22,955 nt of DNA. It comes from Ignavibacteria bacterium (lineage in GTDB: Bacteria > Bacteroidota > Ignavibacteria > UBA10030 > UBA6906). The stretch is taken from positions 1 through 22,955 of the forward strand of contig JAOUDE010000006.1 of the NCBI GenBank assembly GCA_029859455.1, written 5' to 3'. The notes beneath the pieces are model-generated. The model was not told the origin of the DNA and made no database searches. It saw nothing but the letters and a program-made list of their open reading frames with translations. The position numbers were made by a program, and so were the translations under genes. Numbering within the stretch: the stretch's first letter is position 1; every line of letters starts with the position of its first letter. This document shows, in pieces, positions 13,357-21,516 of the stretch.

Positions 13357-14922
13357 GTGCGGGTATTACGAATAGGGATTGTCGACCTCATAAGCAAGCG
13401 GCCCACACGAGCGATGTGGGCCCGTGTTATGTATCCAAATTTCGCAAGCATCATGCCACAGGCAGTCGCTGTCTGGTGTAAAGCGGAAGGGCATCATGTA
13501 ACATACGTGTGTTACACCGGATTCGAGAATCTGACAGAGGAGTTGCCCAGGGATGTCGACCTCGTCTTCATCGGTGCGTTCACTGAAGCGGCACAGCTTG
13601 CTTACGCGCTGAGCAATCAACTCCATTCGCTTGGGGTTATCACTGTCCTCGGGGGTCCGCATGCCCGTTGTTATCCCCAGGATGCACAGAAATACTTCGA
13701 CTATGTTCTGGGCTTTACGAACAAGTCAGTCATCAGGGATGTTCTGCAGGAATGTACGCGGCATCGGCCCGTTGGCATCCACATGACGGCAAACCAGCAG
13801 CCGGTAAATGTTCCCGGAGTCCGTGAGCGCTGGGAGTACATACAACTTGCCCTGCGGAAGGCCCCGCTGATCAAAATGGTGCCAATGCTCGCAAGCCTCG
13901 GGTGCCCCTACACCTGCAGTTTTTGTATCGACTCGACGGTTCCCTATCAGCCGCTCAATCTTGATGTTCTAAAAGATGATCTGCGCTTCCTCAGAACAAA
14001 GTACAGGAGGCCGATTGTCGGATGGCATGACCCGAATTTCGGCGTCCGGTTCGACGACATTATGGGAATGATCGAAGAGGCCGTTCCCTCGGGGAGTATC
14101 GACTTCATCGCCGAAAGCAGCCTTTCTCTCCTGTCTGAGCAGCATGTGAAACGAATGAAACAGAATGGTTTCAAAGCGTTGTTGCCGGGCGTAGAGTCCT
14201 GGTATGATCTCGGCAACAAGTCGAAGACGGGCCAAAGCCAGGGGATGGAGAAGGTGCGCCGGGTATCCGATCACGTCAATATGATAATGAGGTATATACC
14301 GTACGTCCAGACGAATTTCGTCCTGGGGCTTGACGGGGATGAGGGGCCGGAACCGTTCGAACTCACCAAACGATTCGTTGACATGACGCCAGGTGCGTTT
14401 CCGGGCTATTCACAACTCACCGCTTTCGGAGCGTCATCACCCCTCAACCTCGAATACCAGCGCGACAACCGGGTTCTTGCTTTTCCGTTTCATTTCCTTG
14501 ACAACAACGGAGCGATGAACATCAAGCCGCGGAATTACGAATGGCATGAATTCTATGGACATGTCATTGATCTGACCCGATATACGTTTTCAAAGAGGGC
14601 CGTTCTCCGCCGCCTCAGGGCAAACGGCGGGATTGTCCCGCGCTGGATGAACGTTATCAGGGCTCTGTCAACTGAGGGCCGGGGGAGGATCGAATACTTT
14701 ACGGGTGTGCGCCAACACCTGGTCGACAACCATCAGTTCAGAGCATTTTTCGAGCAGGAGACATCTCAGCTTCCCTCAGTTTACTCGAAAACAGTACAAG
14801 AGGACCTTGGGTCAATGTGGAGATGGTTACCTCCGGGGGGGCTGTATCATGACCCGAATGTATACCTGAAGTCGGAAATCGCTAAGAACTCCGAAAAAAC
14901 CGGAAGGCGCCTCGTTGTGTGA
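13357..14922 (+). CDS. Radical SAM protein with cobalamin-binding-like N-terminal domain
   Basis: 521 residues from GTG 13357, preceded by GGGAGCGAA. Residues ~1-150 look like the Rossmann-type B12-binding domain of class B radical SAM enzymes (IMPQAVAVWCKAEGHHVTYVCY, DVDLVFIGAFT, VITVLGGPHARCYP), though the usual DxHxxG cobalamin ligand motif is not seen. The cluster motif is C183-x3-C187-x2-C190 in GCPYTCSFCID, which binds a 4Fe-4S cluster and S-adenosylmethionine. Further features are IVGWHDPNFGVRFDD, DFIAESSLSLLSEQHVKRMKQNG, LLPGVESW and NFVLGLDGDEG, all typical of the barrel. The ~150 C-terminal residues are helical and unassigned. The substrate cannot be inferred. Its position after a response regulator and a half-receiver suggests regulated expression. 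Confidence 0.88.
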   Translation: MRVLRIGIVDLISKRPTRAMWARVMYPNFASIMPQAVAVWCKAEGHHVTYVCYTGFENLTEELPRDVDLVFIGAFTEAAQLAYALSNQLHSLGVITVLGGPHARCYPQDAQKYFDYVLGFTNKSVIRDVLQECTRHRPVGIHMTANQQPVNVPGVRERWEYIQLALRKAPLIKMVPMLASLGCPYTCSFCIDSTVPYQPLNLDVLKDDLRFLRTKYRRPIVGWHDPNFGVRFDDIMGMIEEAVPSGSIDFIAESSLSLLSEQHVKRMKQNGFKALLPGVESWYDLGNKSKTGQSQGMEKVRRVSDHVNMIMRYIPYVQTNFVLGLDGDEGPEPFELTKRFVDMTPGAFPGYSQLTAFGASSPLNLEYQRDNRVLAFPFHFLDNNGAMNIKPRNYEWHEFYGHVIDLTRYTFSKRAVLRRLRANGGIVPRWMNVIRALSTEGRGRIEYFTGVRQHLVDNHQFRAFFEQETSQLPSVYSKTVQEDLGSMWRWLPPGGLYHDPNVYLKSEIAKNSEKTGRRLVV

Positions 14923-15275
14923 GCCTGTTTTGCGCCGACAGAATTCCTCCAAAAGAAAAAACAGCTAATCGTTATCAATCAACCGTCAACCGCTAAGCAT
15001 TTTTCTCAAAAAAGAAGTTTCTCCGTCTCAACAAAATCGCCCGCCTGAAGGTGGTAGACCCCCCCCCGCTCTGATAGCCTGTGGCGTGCCATTCGATGCG
15101 ATGGATGCCGGCGTCACACGAGATCAGTTTCAAGTAAGGACACCCCGCCTGGAGCAGGGGATCATGATGCTTGCCAGTTGAAACCAAATAACTTGCCAGC
15201 GCGGCCTGCCTGTTCATGGACGAACCAGCCGTCGGCGGAACTCCTCCCCGAAGGACAATCAAAGCCTGTCCCTGA
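14923..15275. other. Non-coding stretch with a 9-C tract
   Basis: About 350 bases between the convergent radical SAM and DUF1428 genes. It is A-rich at the left and contains nine consecutive C at 15059-15067. A minus-strand frame crosses the whole region (ending GRAI-like FRRAILLRRRNFFFEKNA) but has no ribosome-binding site or recognised motif, so I do not call it a gene. No clear terminator is visible. Confidence 0.5.
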
Positions 15276-15647
15276 TTACGTACCAACCTCGACCCGGAAC
15301 CCGCCCCACGCCATTCGCTTCATGTCGAAAGGCATGTTCTCTATATCAAACTTGCCCGCAAGGGCTTTCATGACTCGCTTGTTTACCTGATTACGGTGTT
15401 GTTTCGACCTGTACTCGATGTAGGAGAACCAGACAGTCTCGCTTCGCTTCGGCTTCGCCAATGTCGTAAAGAAAAGCCTGGCCCCCTTCGGCCTGGCCTC
15501 GTCAAGCATGCATTCCCGGTACGCGATCGCCCCGTGCTTCTTCCAGAATCTTGCAACGTCACGGGCGATCTTGCGATACTGCCGTAGATTCTTTTTCGGA
15601 ACCACCAGCACAAACCCGTCCACGTACTTCGTATCCCGTTTTCCCAT
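15276..15647 (-). CDS. DUF1428 (YbaA-like) small protein
   Basis: 123 residues from ATG 15647, with GAAAGGA upstream. The family pattern is clear: KYVDGFVLVVPKKNLRQYRK, ARFWKKHGAIAYRECMLDE, ETVWFSYIEYRSKQHRNQVNKRVM and the end MPFDMKRMAWGGFRV. DUF1428 proteins are short cytosolic proteins with a dimeric alpha/beta-barrel (ferredoxin-like) fold, and no reaction is established. The length is normal for the family. It follows the phosphoenolpyruvate carboxylase gene by 80 bases on the same strand with no obvious terminator between, so read-through is possible. No functional link is known to me. Confidence 0.93.
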   Translation of the reverse strand: MGKRDTKYVDGFVLVVPKKNLRQYRKIARDVARFWKKHGAIAYRECMLDEARPKGARLFFTTLAKPKRSETVWFSYIEYRSKQHRNQVNKRVMKALAGKFDIENMPFDMKRMAWGGFRVEVGT

Positions 15648-15727
15648 GACATTTCCTTTCGTTTGTTTTTAAGGACGGACTGATTGCTCTGAGCGTATGG
15701 GCGATCAGTGCAGGAACCCGACGCTGA

Positions 15728-18526
15728 CTATCCCGTGTTCCGCAACCCTGCCGCGATCCCGTTGATACTCAGGAAGATCGCTCGTTGAATCTCTTTCTTC
15801 TCCGCCGGCGTGAGACCCGGTGACCGGCTCCTCCTGAGCAGTTCGACCTGGATGTGACTCATCGGGTCGATGTACGGGTTTCGGAGGTTGATCGATTGCC
15901 GGAGGCGCGCATCATGGCCGAGGATGTCGCTCCGCCCGGTGACCATCAGGACCATCCGCTTTGTAAGCAGATACTCGTCGTTCAGGGTTCGGAACGCGGC
16001 CGCCCCGAGGGAGGCCGGTTTCACCAGCTGTGCGTACTCGCCGGCGATGCGGAAGTCGGCTTTCGCCAGGGTCATCTGCACGTTGTCGATCAGTGTCCGG
16101 AAGAACCGGTTCGTTCGGTACGCCGAACGGAGGCACGCGACCCGGTTGCGACGGGTACGCAACCGGGGATGGTCCGGTGCCGCGTCTCCGCTGAGAAACT
16201 CCGATAGTGCGTGGCCCACGCCGAACCACCCGGGAATGAGATGGCGGGTCTGTGTCCACCCGAATACCCAGGGGATCGCGCGAAGATCCTCGATTCGCTC
16301 ACTCTTCTTCCGGCGGGCAGGACGGGAGCCTATGTGCATCCTCGATATCTCACGGATCGGCGTTGCCTGATGGAAGTACTCGGATATTCTGTCGCTTCCG
16401 TAGACGGTATGTTGATACCGTTCGTACCCGGCGTCGGCGATCTGTCCGAACGCCGTCTCCCACAGGTCCCGGCTCCCGCCACCGATACTGCTCTGCTGTC
16501 CCGCCGATGCAAGCAGGAGCGCAGAAGTCGCCAAGCCGAGAGTCCTCCGGGCGACTTCCCGATGCCCGTACTTCAGGGAAATCATTTCACCCTGCTCCGT
16601 GATCTTCAGCCGCCCGTTCACCGAACCCCGGGGCAATGCCCGGATTGCTTCGTACTCCGGTCCTCCGCCGCGGCCGACCGTTCCTCCGCGGCCGTGAAAG
16701 AAAACCCAGTCGATCCTGTGTTTTGCCGAGAGTCGTGCAAGAGCCTGCTGCGCCTGTCTGAGTTCACGGTTTGAACGGAGAATACCGCCGTCCTTGCTGC
16801 TGTCTGAATATCCGATCATGATCTCCTGCCGCCGGTCACGCCCCGCGAGGTGTTTCCTGTAGGCAGGATTGCCATAAAGCCGCTCCATGATGTTCTTCGC
16901 ACCCCGCAGATCGTCGATCGTCTCGAACAAGGGGACGATATCCAGAGACGAACGCCACTTCCCGCTCCCGGTTTGCAGTAAACCGGTTCTCTTCATCAGA
17001 TAAAGCACCTCGAGGACATCGGCCGGCGAAGAGGTCATACTGATGATGTACGACCGGATCGAATCGGTATTCCCGCCGGCAATTCCTTCTCCGATCACCT
17101 TGAACGTGTCGATGGTCTCCCGGGCCTCCTCCGACAGCCGGAGATCCTTATGAAACCGTGCGGAAGAAAGAATCTGTTCCGTCAGCCATTGCTCCCGTTC
17201 CGCATCGCTCTTCTCTTTGTACCGGTATCCGCCGGCGTGTGCGAGCTCTGCCACCGTACGTCCATGCACGCTGCTGTGCTGACGGATGTCGAGTGTTGCA
17301 AGATGAAACCCGAATGTCTCTGCATTCCGGATCAGGTCGGCGAGCGGTCCGTCTGCGAGGAGACCGCCGTTGTGCATCCTGAGGCTTCGGTCGATCTCGC
17401 GGAGATCGCTCAGGAACTCATCTTTGTTGCGGTAGAGCAACGGTCCCTCAGGGAACCGGTGCTCCACCGACCGCCGCCGCTGCTGCAGCTTTGCATAGAT
17501 CTGCGCGAGGCGGATCCGGTATAACTCCTTCCGGTTGTGGACTGCGATCAGACCCGGAAGCGCTGCGACTCGGGGAGCGTCACGTTTGATCGACCGGCGG
17601 AGGCCGGACGAGACATTGACCAGGAGCGAAGACTCGCTGTGACGGACGAACAGTTCATCCACACTCTGGAGGTACAGGTCGAGCGCGGTGAGTTCCTGCG
17701 CCCGGAGCGACTCCCGGGTGACATCCGCTGTGACGAAGGGGTTGCCGTCCCTGTCTCCGCCGATCCATGATCCGAAACGGATGAAGGAGGGAACTCTTCC
17801 TTTCCACTCCGGCCACACGGTCCGGAGTCCCGCCTCCATCTCACGGTAGAAGTCCGGAACACTCTTGAACAAGACCCGGCGGAAGTAGTGCTGGCTGTTG
17901 GAAAGCTCGTCAGCCACCGAAATCTTCAGCGACCGTGCCCCTTCCGTCTGCCACAGACTCGTGATATGTCGTTTGATTTCAAGCCGTACCGCACCTTCCT
18001 CTTCCCGGGTCATCTCGCGCCTTTCCATCTGCTCCAGAAGAGCCCAGATACGCGAATGTTTTTCGAGGATCGAGCGTCGCATCGCTTCGGTCGGATGAGC
18101 GGTGAATACGGGCTGGAGGCTGAGGCGGCCGAGCAGCTCTGAGAGCTGTTCGGGCGGGGTGGTCCGCGCCAGCAGTCTCAGGGTTTCCTCGACAGAGCCC
18201 GGAGCGGCCCGCGGGGGAGTCCTCTGCCGGTATGAACGGAGGCGGCCGAGCCGGTGGTGCTGCTCGGCAATGTTGACGAGTTGAAAATAGACGGAGAATG
18301 CCTTGACCATCCGGACCATCTCCGGCGTGTCCAGGCCGCGGATGATCTGTTTCAGGCGGCGATGCGCCGTGTTCGAGTATCTGCTCCGGATTCTCTTGGT
18401 AAGCGCACGGATATCTTCTTCGAGATCGAGAGTCGCTTTCCCTTCCTGTTCGGCGATTACTTCCCCGAGGAGGTCGCCCAGCATCCTGATGTTGCGCCGG
18501 AGAGGGTCTATGTTCTTCTTGGTCAC
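15728..18526 (-). CDS. ppc: Phosphoenolpyruvate carboxylase
   Basis: 932 residues, normal for the bacterial enzyme, which adds bicarbonate to phosphoenolpyruvate to make oxaloacetate and refill the TCA cycle. All signature regions are present in order: VFTAHPTEAMRRS with catalytic His144, GSWIGGDRDGNPFVT (about 253-267), GYSDSSKDGG (572-581), FFHGRGGTVGRGGGP (609-623), LAKADFRIA, LRNPYIDPMSHIQVELLRR and the C-terminal NGIAAGLRNTG. Lys in LAKAD and Arg/Asn residues near the C-terminus match positions used for aspartate inhibition in E. coli, so feedback control is plausible. The start is GTG 18526 because an in-frame stop lies about 45 bases upstream and no ATG occurs before Met15. The ribosome-binding site is weak. 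A terminator for the upstream gene separates it from the FG-GAP gene. Confidence 0.98.
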   Translation of the reverse strand: MTKKNIDPLRRNIRMLGDLLGEVIAEQEGKATLDLEEDIRALTKRIRSRYSNTAHRRLKQIIRGLDTPEMVRMVKAFSVYFQLVNIAEQHHRLGRLRSYRQRTPPRAAPGSVEETLRLLARTTPPEQLSELLGRLSLQPVFTAHPTEAMRRSILEKHSRIWALLEQMERREMTREEEGAVRLEIKRHITSLWQTEGARSLKISVADELSNSQHYFRRVLFKSVPDFYREMEAGLRTVWPEWKGRVPSFIRFGSWIGGDRDGNPFVTADVTRESLRAQELTALDLYLQSVDELFVRHSESSLLVNVSSGLRRSIKRDAPRVAALPGLIAVHNRKELYRIRLAQIYAKLQQRRRSVEHRFPEGPLLYRNKDEFLSDLREIDRSLRMHNGGLLADGPLADLIRNAETFGFHLATLDIRQHSSVHGRTVAELAHAGGYRYKEKSDAEREQWLTEQILSSARFHKDLRLSEEARETIDTFKVIGEGIAGGNTDSIRSYIISMTSSPADVLEVLYLMKRTGLLQTGSGKWRSSLDIVPLFETIDDLRGAKNIMERLYGNPAYRKHLAGRDRRQEIMIGYSDSSKDGGILRSNRELRQAQQALARLSAKHRIDWVFFHGRGGTVGRGGGPEYEAIRALPRGSVNGRLKITEQGEMISLKYGHREVARRTLGLATSALLLASAGQQSSIGGGSRDLWETAFGQIADAGYERYQHTVYGSDRISEYFHQATPIREISRMHIGSRPARRKKSERIEDLRAIPWVFGWTQTRHLIPGWFGVGHALSEFLSGDAAPDHPRLRTRRNRVACLRSAYRTNRFFRTLIDNVQMTLAKADFRIAGEYAQLVKPASLGAAAFRTLNDEYLLTKRMVLMVTGRSDILGHDARLRQSINLRNPYIDPMSHIQVELLRRSRSPGLTPAEKKEIQRAIFLSINGIAAGLRNTG

Positions 18527-18622
18527 CGGGAGAAGCAGAAGGTCGGAATCAGTGCGGGGTCAGAGGTCATGATGAACAGGATACTGATGGAAGAAAATGG
18601 TGGTGTTGTACCCCCTCAACGT

Positions 18623-18664
18623 AATAAGAAAAGCCGCTCCCGGCAACCGGGAACGGCTTCTTTT
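18623..18664 (-). terminator. Rho-independent terminator of the FG-GAP/UnbV gene (possibly bidirectional)
   Basis: A 13-bp stem with one mismatch (18631-18643 with 18647-18659) and a 3-base loop, followed on the minus strand by TTCTTATT. The plus-strand flank is also T-rich (CTTTTCT). It lies 18 bases after the FG-GAP gene stop. Confidence 0.85.
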
Positions 18665-18681
18665 CTGTCCGGACTAAGTAA

Positions 18682-20925
18682 CTATTTCGTGAACAGCATC
18701 TTCTGCGTCAGCATGGTGTTCCCGGCCTGGATTCTGTACACATAGAGGCCAGAGGCGACGGTCTGTCCACTGTTGTTGACGCCATGCCACACAGCCGACT
18801 GCTCACCTGCTTTCTGAAAGCCGTCAACAAGTGTTGCGACTTCCTGACCAAGCATGTTGTAGACCTTGACTGACACCGGGCTGTCCGAAGCCAGGGCGTA
18901 GCGAATGGTGGTCGAAGGATTGAACGGATTCGGGTAGTTACCGAGAATCCTTGTTTTCATCGCGCGGGCATTCGCACCCTCTACCGCCTGAGCGATCTCT
19001 TCATATTCATTCCAAAGAGCGTCCATCTCCGGATCGGGAGCGGCATCGATCTGGCAGACAACAACATCCTCACCATAGCAGCCGGCTGGGTCAACCAGCT
19101 CAATCGTGTGAGCTCCGATTCCTGCATGAGGCACTGCCATCCTGGCGACTGATCGGGAGCCGTCCGAGATAACGGTTACTTCGACCGGCTCACCGTCAAC
19201 AAGCCATGTGAACACCTGGCCGCCGAAGTCACCATCCAGGATCTTGACAATCGACTGGACAGCGCCGGAGCTGTTACAGCGGGCACCATACTGGGTAATG
19301 TCACCGCAGGTCGCAGAGGTTCCGCTCCCTCCCTCAACAAGATGCAGAAACTGATCGGCTGCAACCGTTCCGATGGAGTCGACTTCACCTGTGGGCCATC
19401 GAACAGTCAACTCGGCTTCGGTATACGACCCGAGCCCGAACCGGGCGGCGCGCTCGTCACCACCTCCGTAGGAGGCACCCGAGGTAATTTCCCTGATCTG
19501 TGTCACTCCGTCAGTCGTCACAAGGGTCAGCTTGGTGCCGATACCATCCCTGTTGCTGGTGGTTCCTTCGACGGTCACTGTGAGCCAGTGATTGCTGTTT
19601 CCCTGGTTCGGTGCATTGTTGTGATAGAGGTGCGGTGGATGACCGATATTGCCAATGAACACATCCACAAATCCGTCGCGGTCGAGGTCGGCGGTCGACA
19701 CGGCCCGGGCGCGGTTGGGACCGACCAGGCCACTTGTGTCAGAGACATCTGTGAACGTATAGTCGCCGTTGTTCTCAAAAAAAGCATTCGGAAAGAACAT
19801 GCCGCTTTGTCCGATCGCTCCTGCTACATACAGCAGGTCGAGCAGCCGGTCATTATTGTAGTCGAAGAATGCAGTCCCCCAAGTGACCGAAAGAAGAATG
19901 TCCGGGATAACAAAAGTCCTCTCGATCCCCGCCGACTCCGAAATGTCGTCGTACGTTCCGTCCCCGTTCGCTTTCAGCAGAAGGTTGGGCCCGACGTTGC
20001 TGACGGCGAAGTCGAAAAACCCGTTGTTGTCGAAGTCGCCGATGCCGAGCCCCATACTCTTAAGTTCGGCGTTTGTCCCCGATTCTGCAGAGACGTCTGT
20101 AAACAGCCAGCCGCCGGATCCATCCGATCCGTCGTTCCGGTAGAGAGTGTTCGGGTAAGAAACCGTTTGCGGGTATTCATTGGCGACATACAGATCGGGG
20201 TCACCATCGTTGTCGTAGTCAACCCATCCGGCTGAAAAAGAAGCTCCCAAGATTTGCGGGCAATTTCCCACTCCATTCGGACACAGGTAGGCGGTCACAT
20301 CAGTAAAAGAACCGTCGCCGTTGTTCCTGAACAATTGATTGTCGTTCCTTGGATCATTGTCACAGCGAAAATGCTTTGCCAGAAACAGGTCGAGCAATCC
20401 GTCCTGGTCGAAATCCCCCCATGCCGATGTAACGGTCCTCCCGTCGTCATCCAGCCCCGCGACCATCGTCACATCAAGGAATGTTGCCGAGCCGCTCTCG
20501 ATCAGCTGATTCTGGTACATCGAGTTGGTTCCCCATTTCGTCACGAACAGATCCTGATCGCCGTCGTTGTCGTAGTCGATAAAAACCGCGGACTGACCAA
20601 CATGATCGGGGTCGTCCAATCCAAGTGATACACCGATCTCTGTGAAGTCCGGCAGCCCGTCCAGATTCGTGTCGCCATCATTTCTGTAAAACCTGCTCGG
20701 GCCATCACCGTTCGTGAGGAAGAGATCAGAATCACCATCGTTATCGTAGTCCCCCCAGGCGGAGCCTGACTCGAGCGGGATAATCCTGCCTGTACAGGTG
20801 AGAGAATCCTGGTGGTCCGGAACCAGGCCGACGGCGTCGGCTACTTCCAGATATGTTGTTTGCGCGAACATCGGTTGAAGAAACATCAACGAGAGACCGA
20901 GAGAAGCGGCGAGACGCTGTAGCAT
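18682..20925 (-). CDS. Secreted FG-GAP repeat protein with ASPIC/UnbV domain and T9SS sorting domain
   Basis: 747 residues starting MLQRLAASLGLSLMFLQPMFAQ, a signal peptide cut near FAQ. At least seven calcium-loop motifs follow (GDYDNDGDSDLFLTNGDG, DYDNDGDQDLFVT, GDFDQDGLLDLFLA, DYDNDGDPDLYVA, GDFDNNGFFDFAVS, DYNNDRLLDLL, DLDRDGFVDVFIG), enough for a seven-bladed propeller. Residues ~455-530 are an ASPIC/UnbV domain (RDGIGTKLTLVTTDG, SGASYGGGDERAARFGLG, LTVRWPTGEVDS), the arrangement of CRTAC1-like proteins. Residues ~540-655 repeat the four-cysteine module found in the S8 protease. Residues 660-747 are a T9SS type A domain (LGNYPNPFNPSTT). A surface adhesion or binding role is likely, and no catalysis is indicated. 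A CRP-type site and an inverted repeat lie upstream, and a terminator follows. Confidence 0.93.
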   Translation of the reverse strand: MLQRLAASLGLSLMFLQPMFAQTTYLEVADAVGLVPDHQDSLTCTGRIIPLESGSAWGDYDNDGDSDLFLTNGDGPSRFYRNDGDTNLDGLPDFTEIGVSLGLDDPDHVGQSAVFIDYDNDGDQDLFVTKWGTNSMYQNQLIESGSATFLDVTMVAGLDDDGRTVTSAWGDFDQDGLLDLFLAKHFRCDNDPRNDNQLFRNNGDGSFTDVTAYLCPNGVGNCPQILGASFSAGWVDYDNDGDPDLYVANEYPQTVSYPNTLYRNDGSDGSGGWLFTDVSAESGTNAELKSMGLGIGDFDNNGFFDFAVSNVGPNLLLKANGDGTYDDISESAGIERTFVIPDILLSVTWGTAFFDYNNDRLLDLLYVAGAIGQSGMFFPNAFFENNGDYTFTDVSDTSGLVGPNRARAVSTADLDRDGFVDVFIGNIGHPPHLYHNNAPNQGNSNHWLTVTVEGTTSNRDGIGTKLTLVTTDGVTQIREITSGASYGGGDERAARFGLGSYTEAELTVRWPTGEVDSIGTVAADQFLHLVEGGSGTSATCGDITQYGARCNSSGAVQSIVKILDGDFGGQVFTWLVDGEPVEVTVISDGSRSVARMAVPHAGIGAHTIELVDPAGCYGEDVVVCQIDAAPDPEMDALWNEYEEIAQAVEGANARAMKTRILGNYPNPFNPSTTIRYALASDSPVSVKVYNMLGQEVATLVDGFQKAGEQSAVWHGVNNSGQTVASGLYVYRIQAGNTMLTQKMLFTK

Positions 20926-20978
20926 AGAAACCCCTGAAGATTCGTTGGACTGATTGCTGTAGTTAGAGAAACGAAGGA

Positions 20979-21022
20979 CCTGTGAGCCAAAGGGGAGGCA
21001 AAGTTGCCGGGTTGCTCACAGG
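20979..21022. promoter_or_regulatory. Nested inverted repeat upstream of the FG-GAP/UnbV gene
   Basis: CCTGTGAGC (20979-20987) and GCTCACAGG (21014-21022) form a perfect 9-bp pair. Between them GGCAA and TTGCC (20997-21008) form a second perfect pair. The structure lies 54-97 bases before the gene's start codon and may act as DNA operator or leader hairpin. Confidence 0.55.
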
Positions 21023-21077
21023 TGTAACTTCTGAATACTACTCAATTCGTCAGACACTGTCAACGATCCGCGATGCG

Positions 21078-21097
21078 CGTGTGAGGGGGCTCACACG
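21078..21097. promoter_or_regulatory. CRP/FNR-type palindromic operator
   Basis: CGTGTGAG-GGGG-CTCACACG is a perfect palindromic arrangement with 4-base centre and contains TGTGA-N6-TCACA, the E. coli CRP consensus. It lies about 162 bases upstream of the FG-GAP/UnbV start. The remaining intergenic sequence (20926-21516, ~590 bases) holds no gene I can support. Confidence 0.55.
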
Positions 21098-21516
21098 TGT
21101 CTTTCGAAATTACGTAACCCGGGCGACTTTCCGATTCCTGTCCTGTTTCGATGATTTTCCAGCCGGGCTGAATTGCATCACGCTGGTCCTATCAAAATTC
21201 ATAGCACTCCCCGGCTGACCCACTCCCGGCGGCTCTTCGTAACTCCTTTCATGAAAAGGGGATAGAGAGAGGAGTCCAGTCTGGCATCCGATCTGCTAAG
21301 GTTGAAACTGATCGTGGCGGGTAAGAGCGCGATGGATCTGCAGTCAACTGTGTCCCGGGCAACCGGATAATGAGGGTCCCGATGAATTCCCTCAGGGGAG
21401 AACGATCCGTTTGACATAACGATGGTAATCCTGGCCTATAGCCATATCAGGCCACCACCTACCTCTCGCTGGGGTAAGTCAACACATCCCACACATCATA
21501 CCAACAAGGAGGTACC

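Noticed and set aside
14993..15286. 97-residue minus-strand frame across the spacer
   Set aside because: No ribosome-binding site, no recognised family and a slippery G9 tract within; kept only as a low-interest observation.
19342..20235. Plus-strand 297-residue open frame
   Set aside because: It is the reverse of the FG-GAP repeat region, whose GAC/GTC-rich loops leave the opposite strand open; valine-rich and without a recognised domain.
21411..21442. TTGACA with TATAGC as promoter of the duplicated-domain gene
   Set aside because: The spacer is 20 bases, too long for a normal sigma70 promoter, and the nearby GGCCT/AGGCC pair is short.
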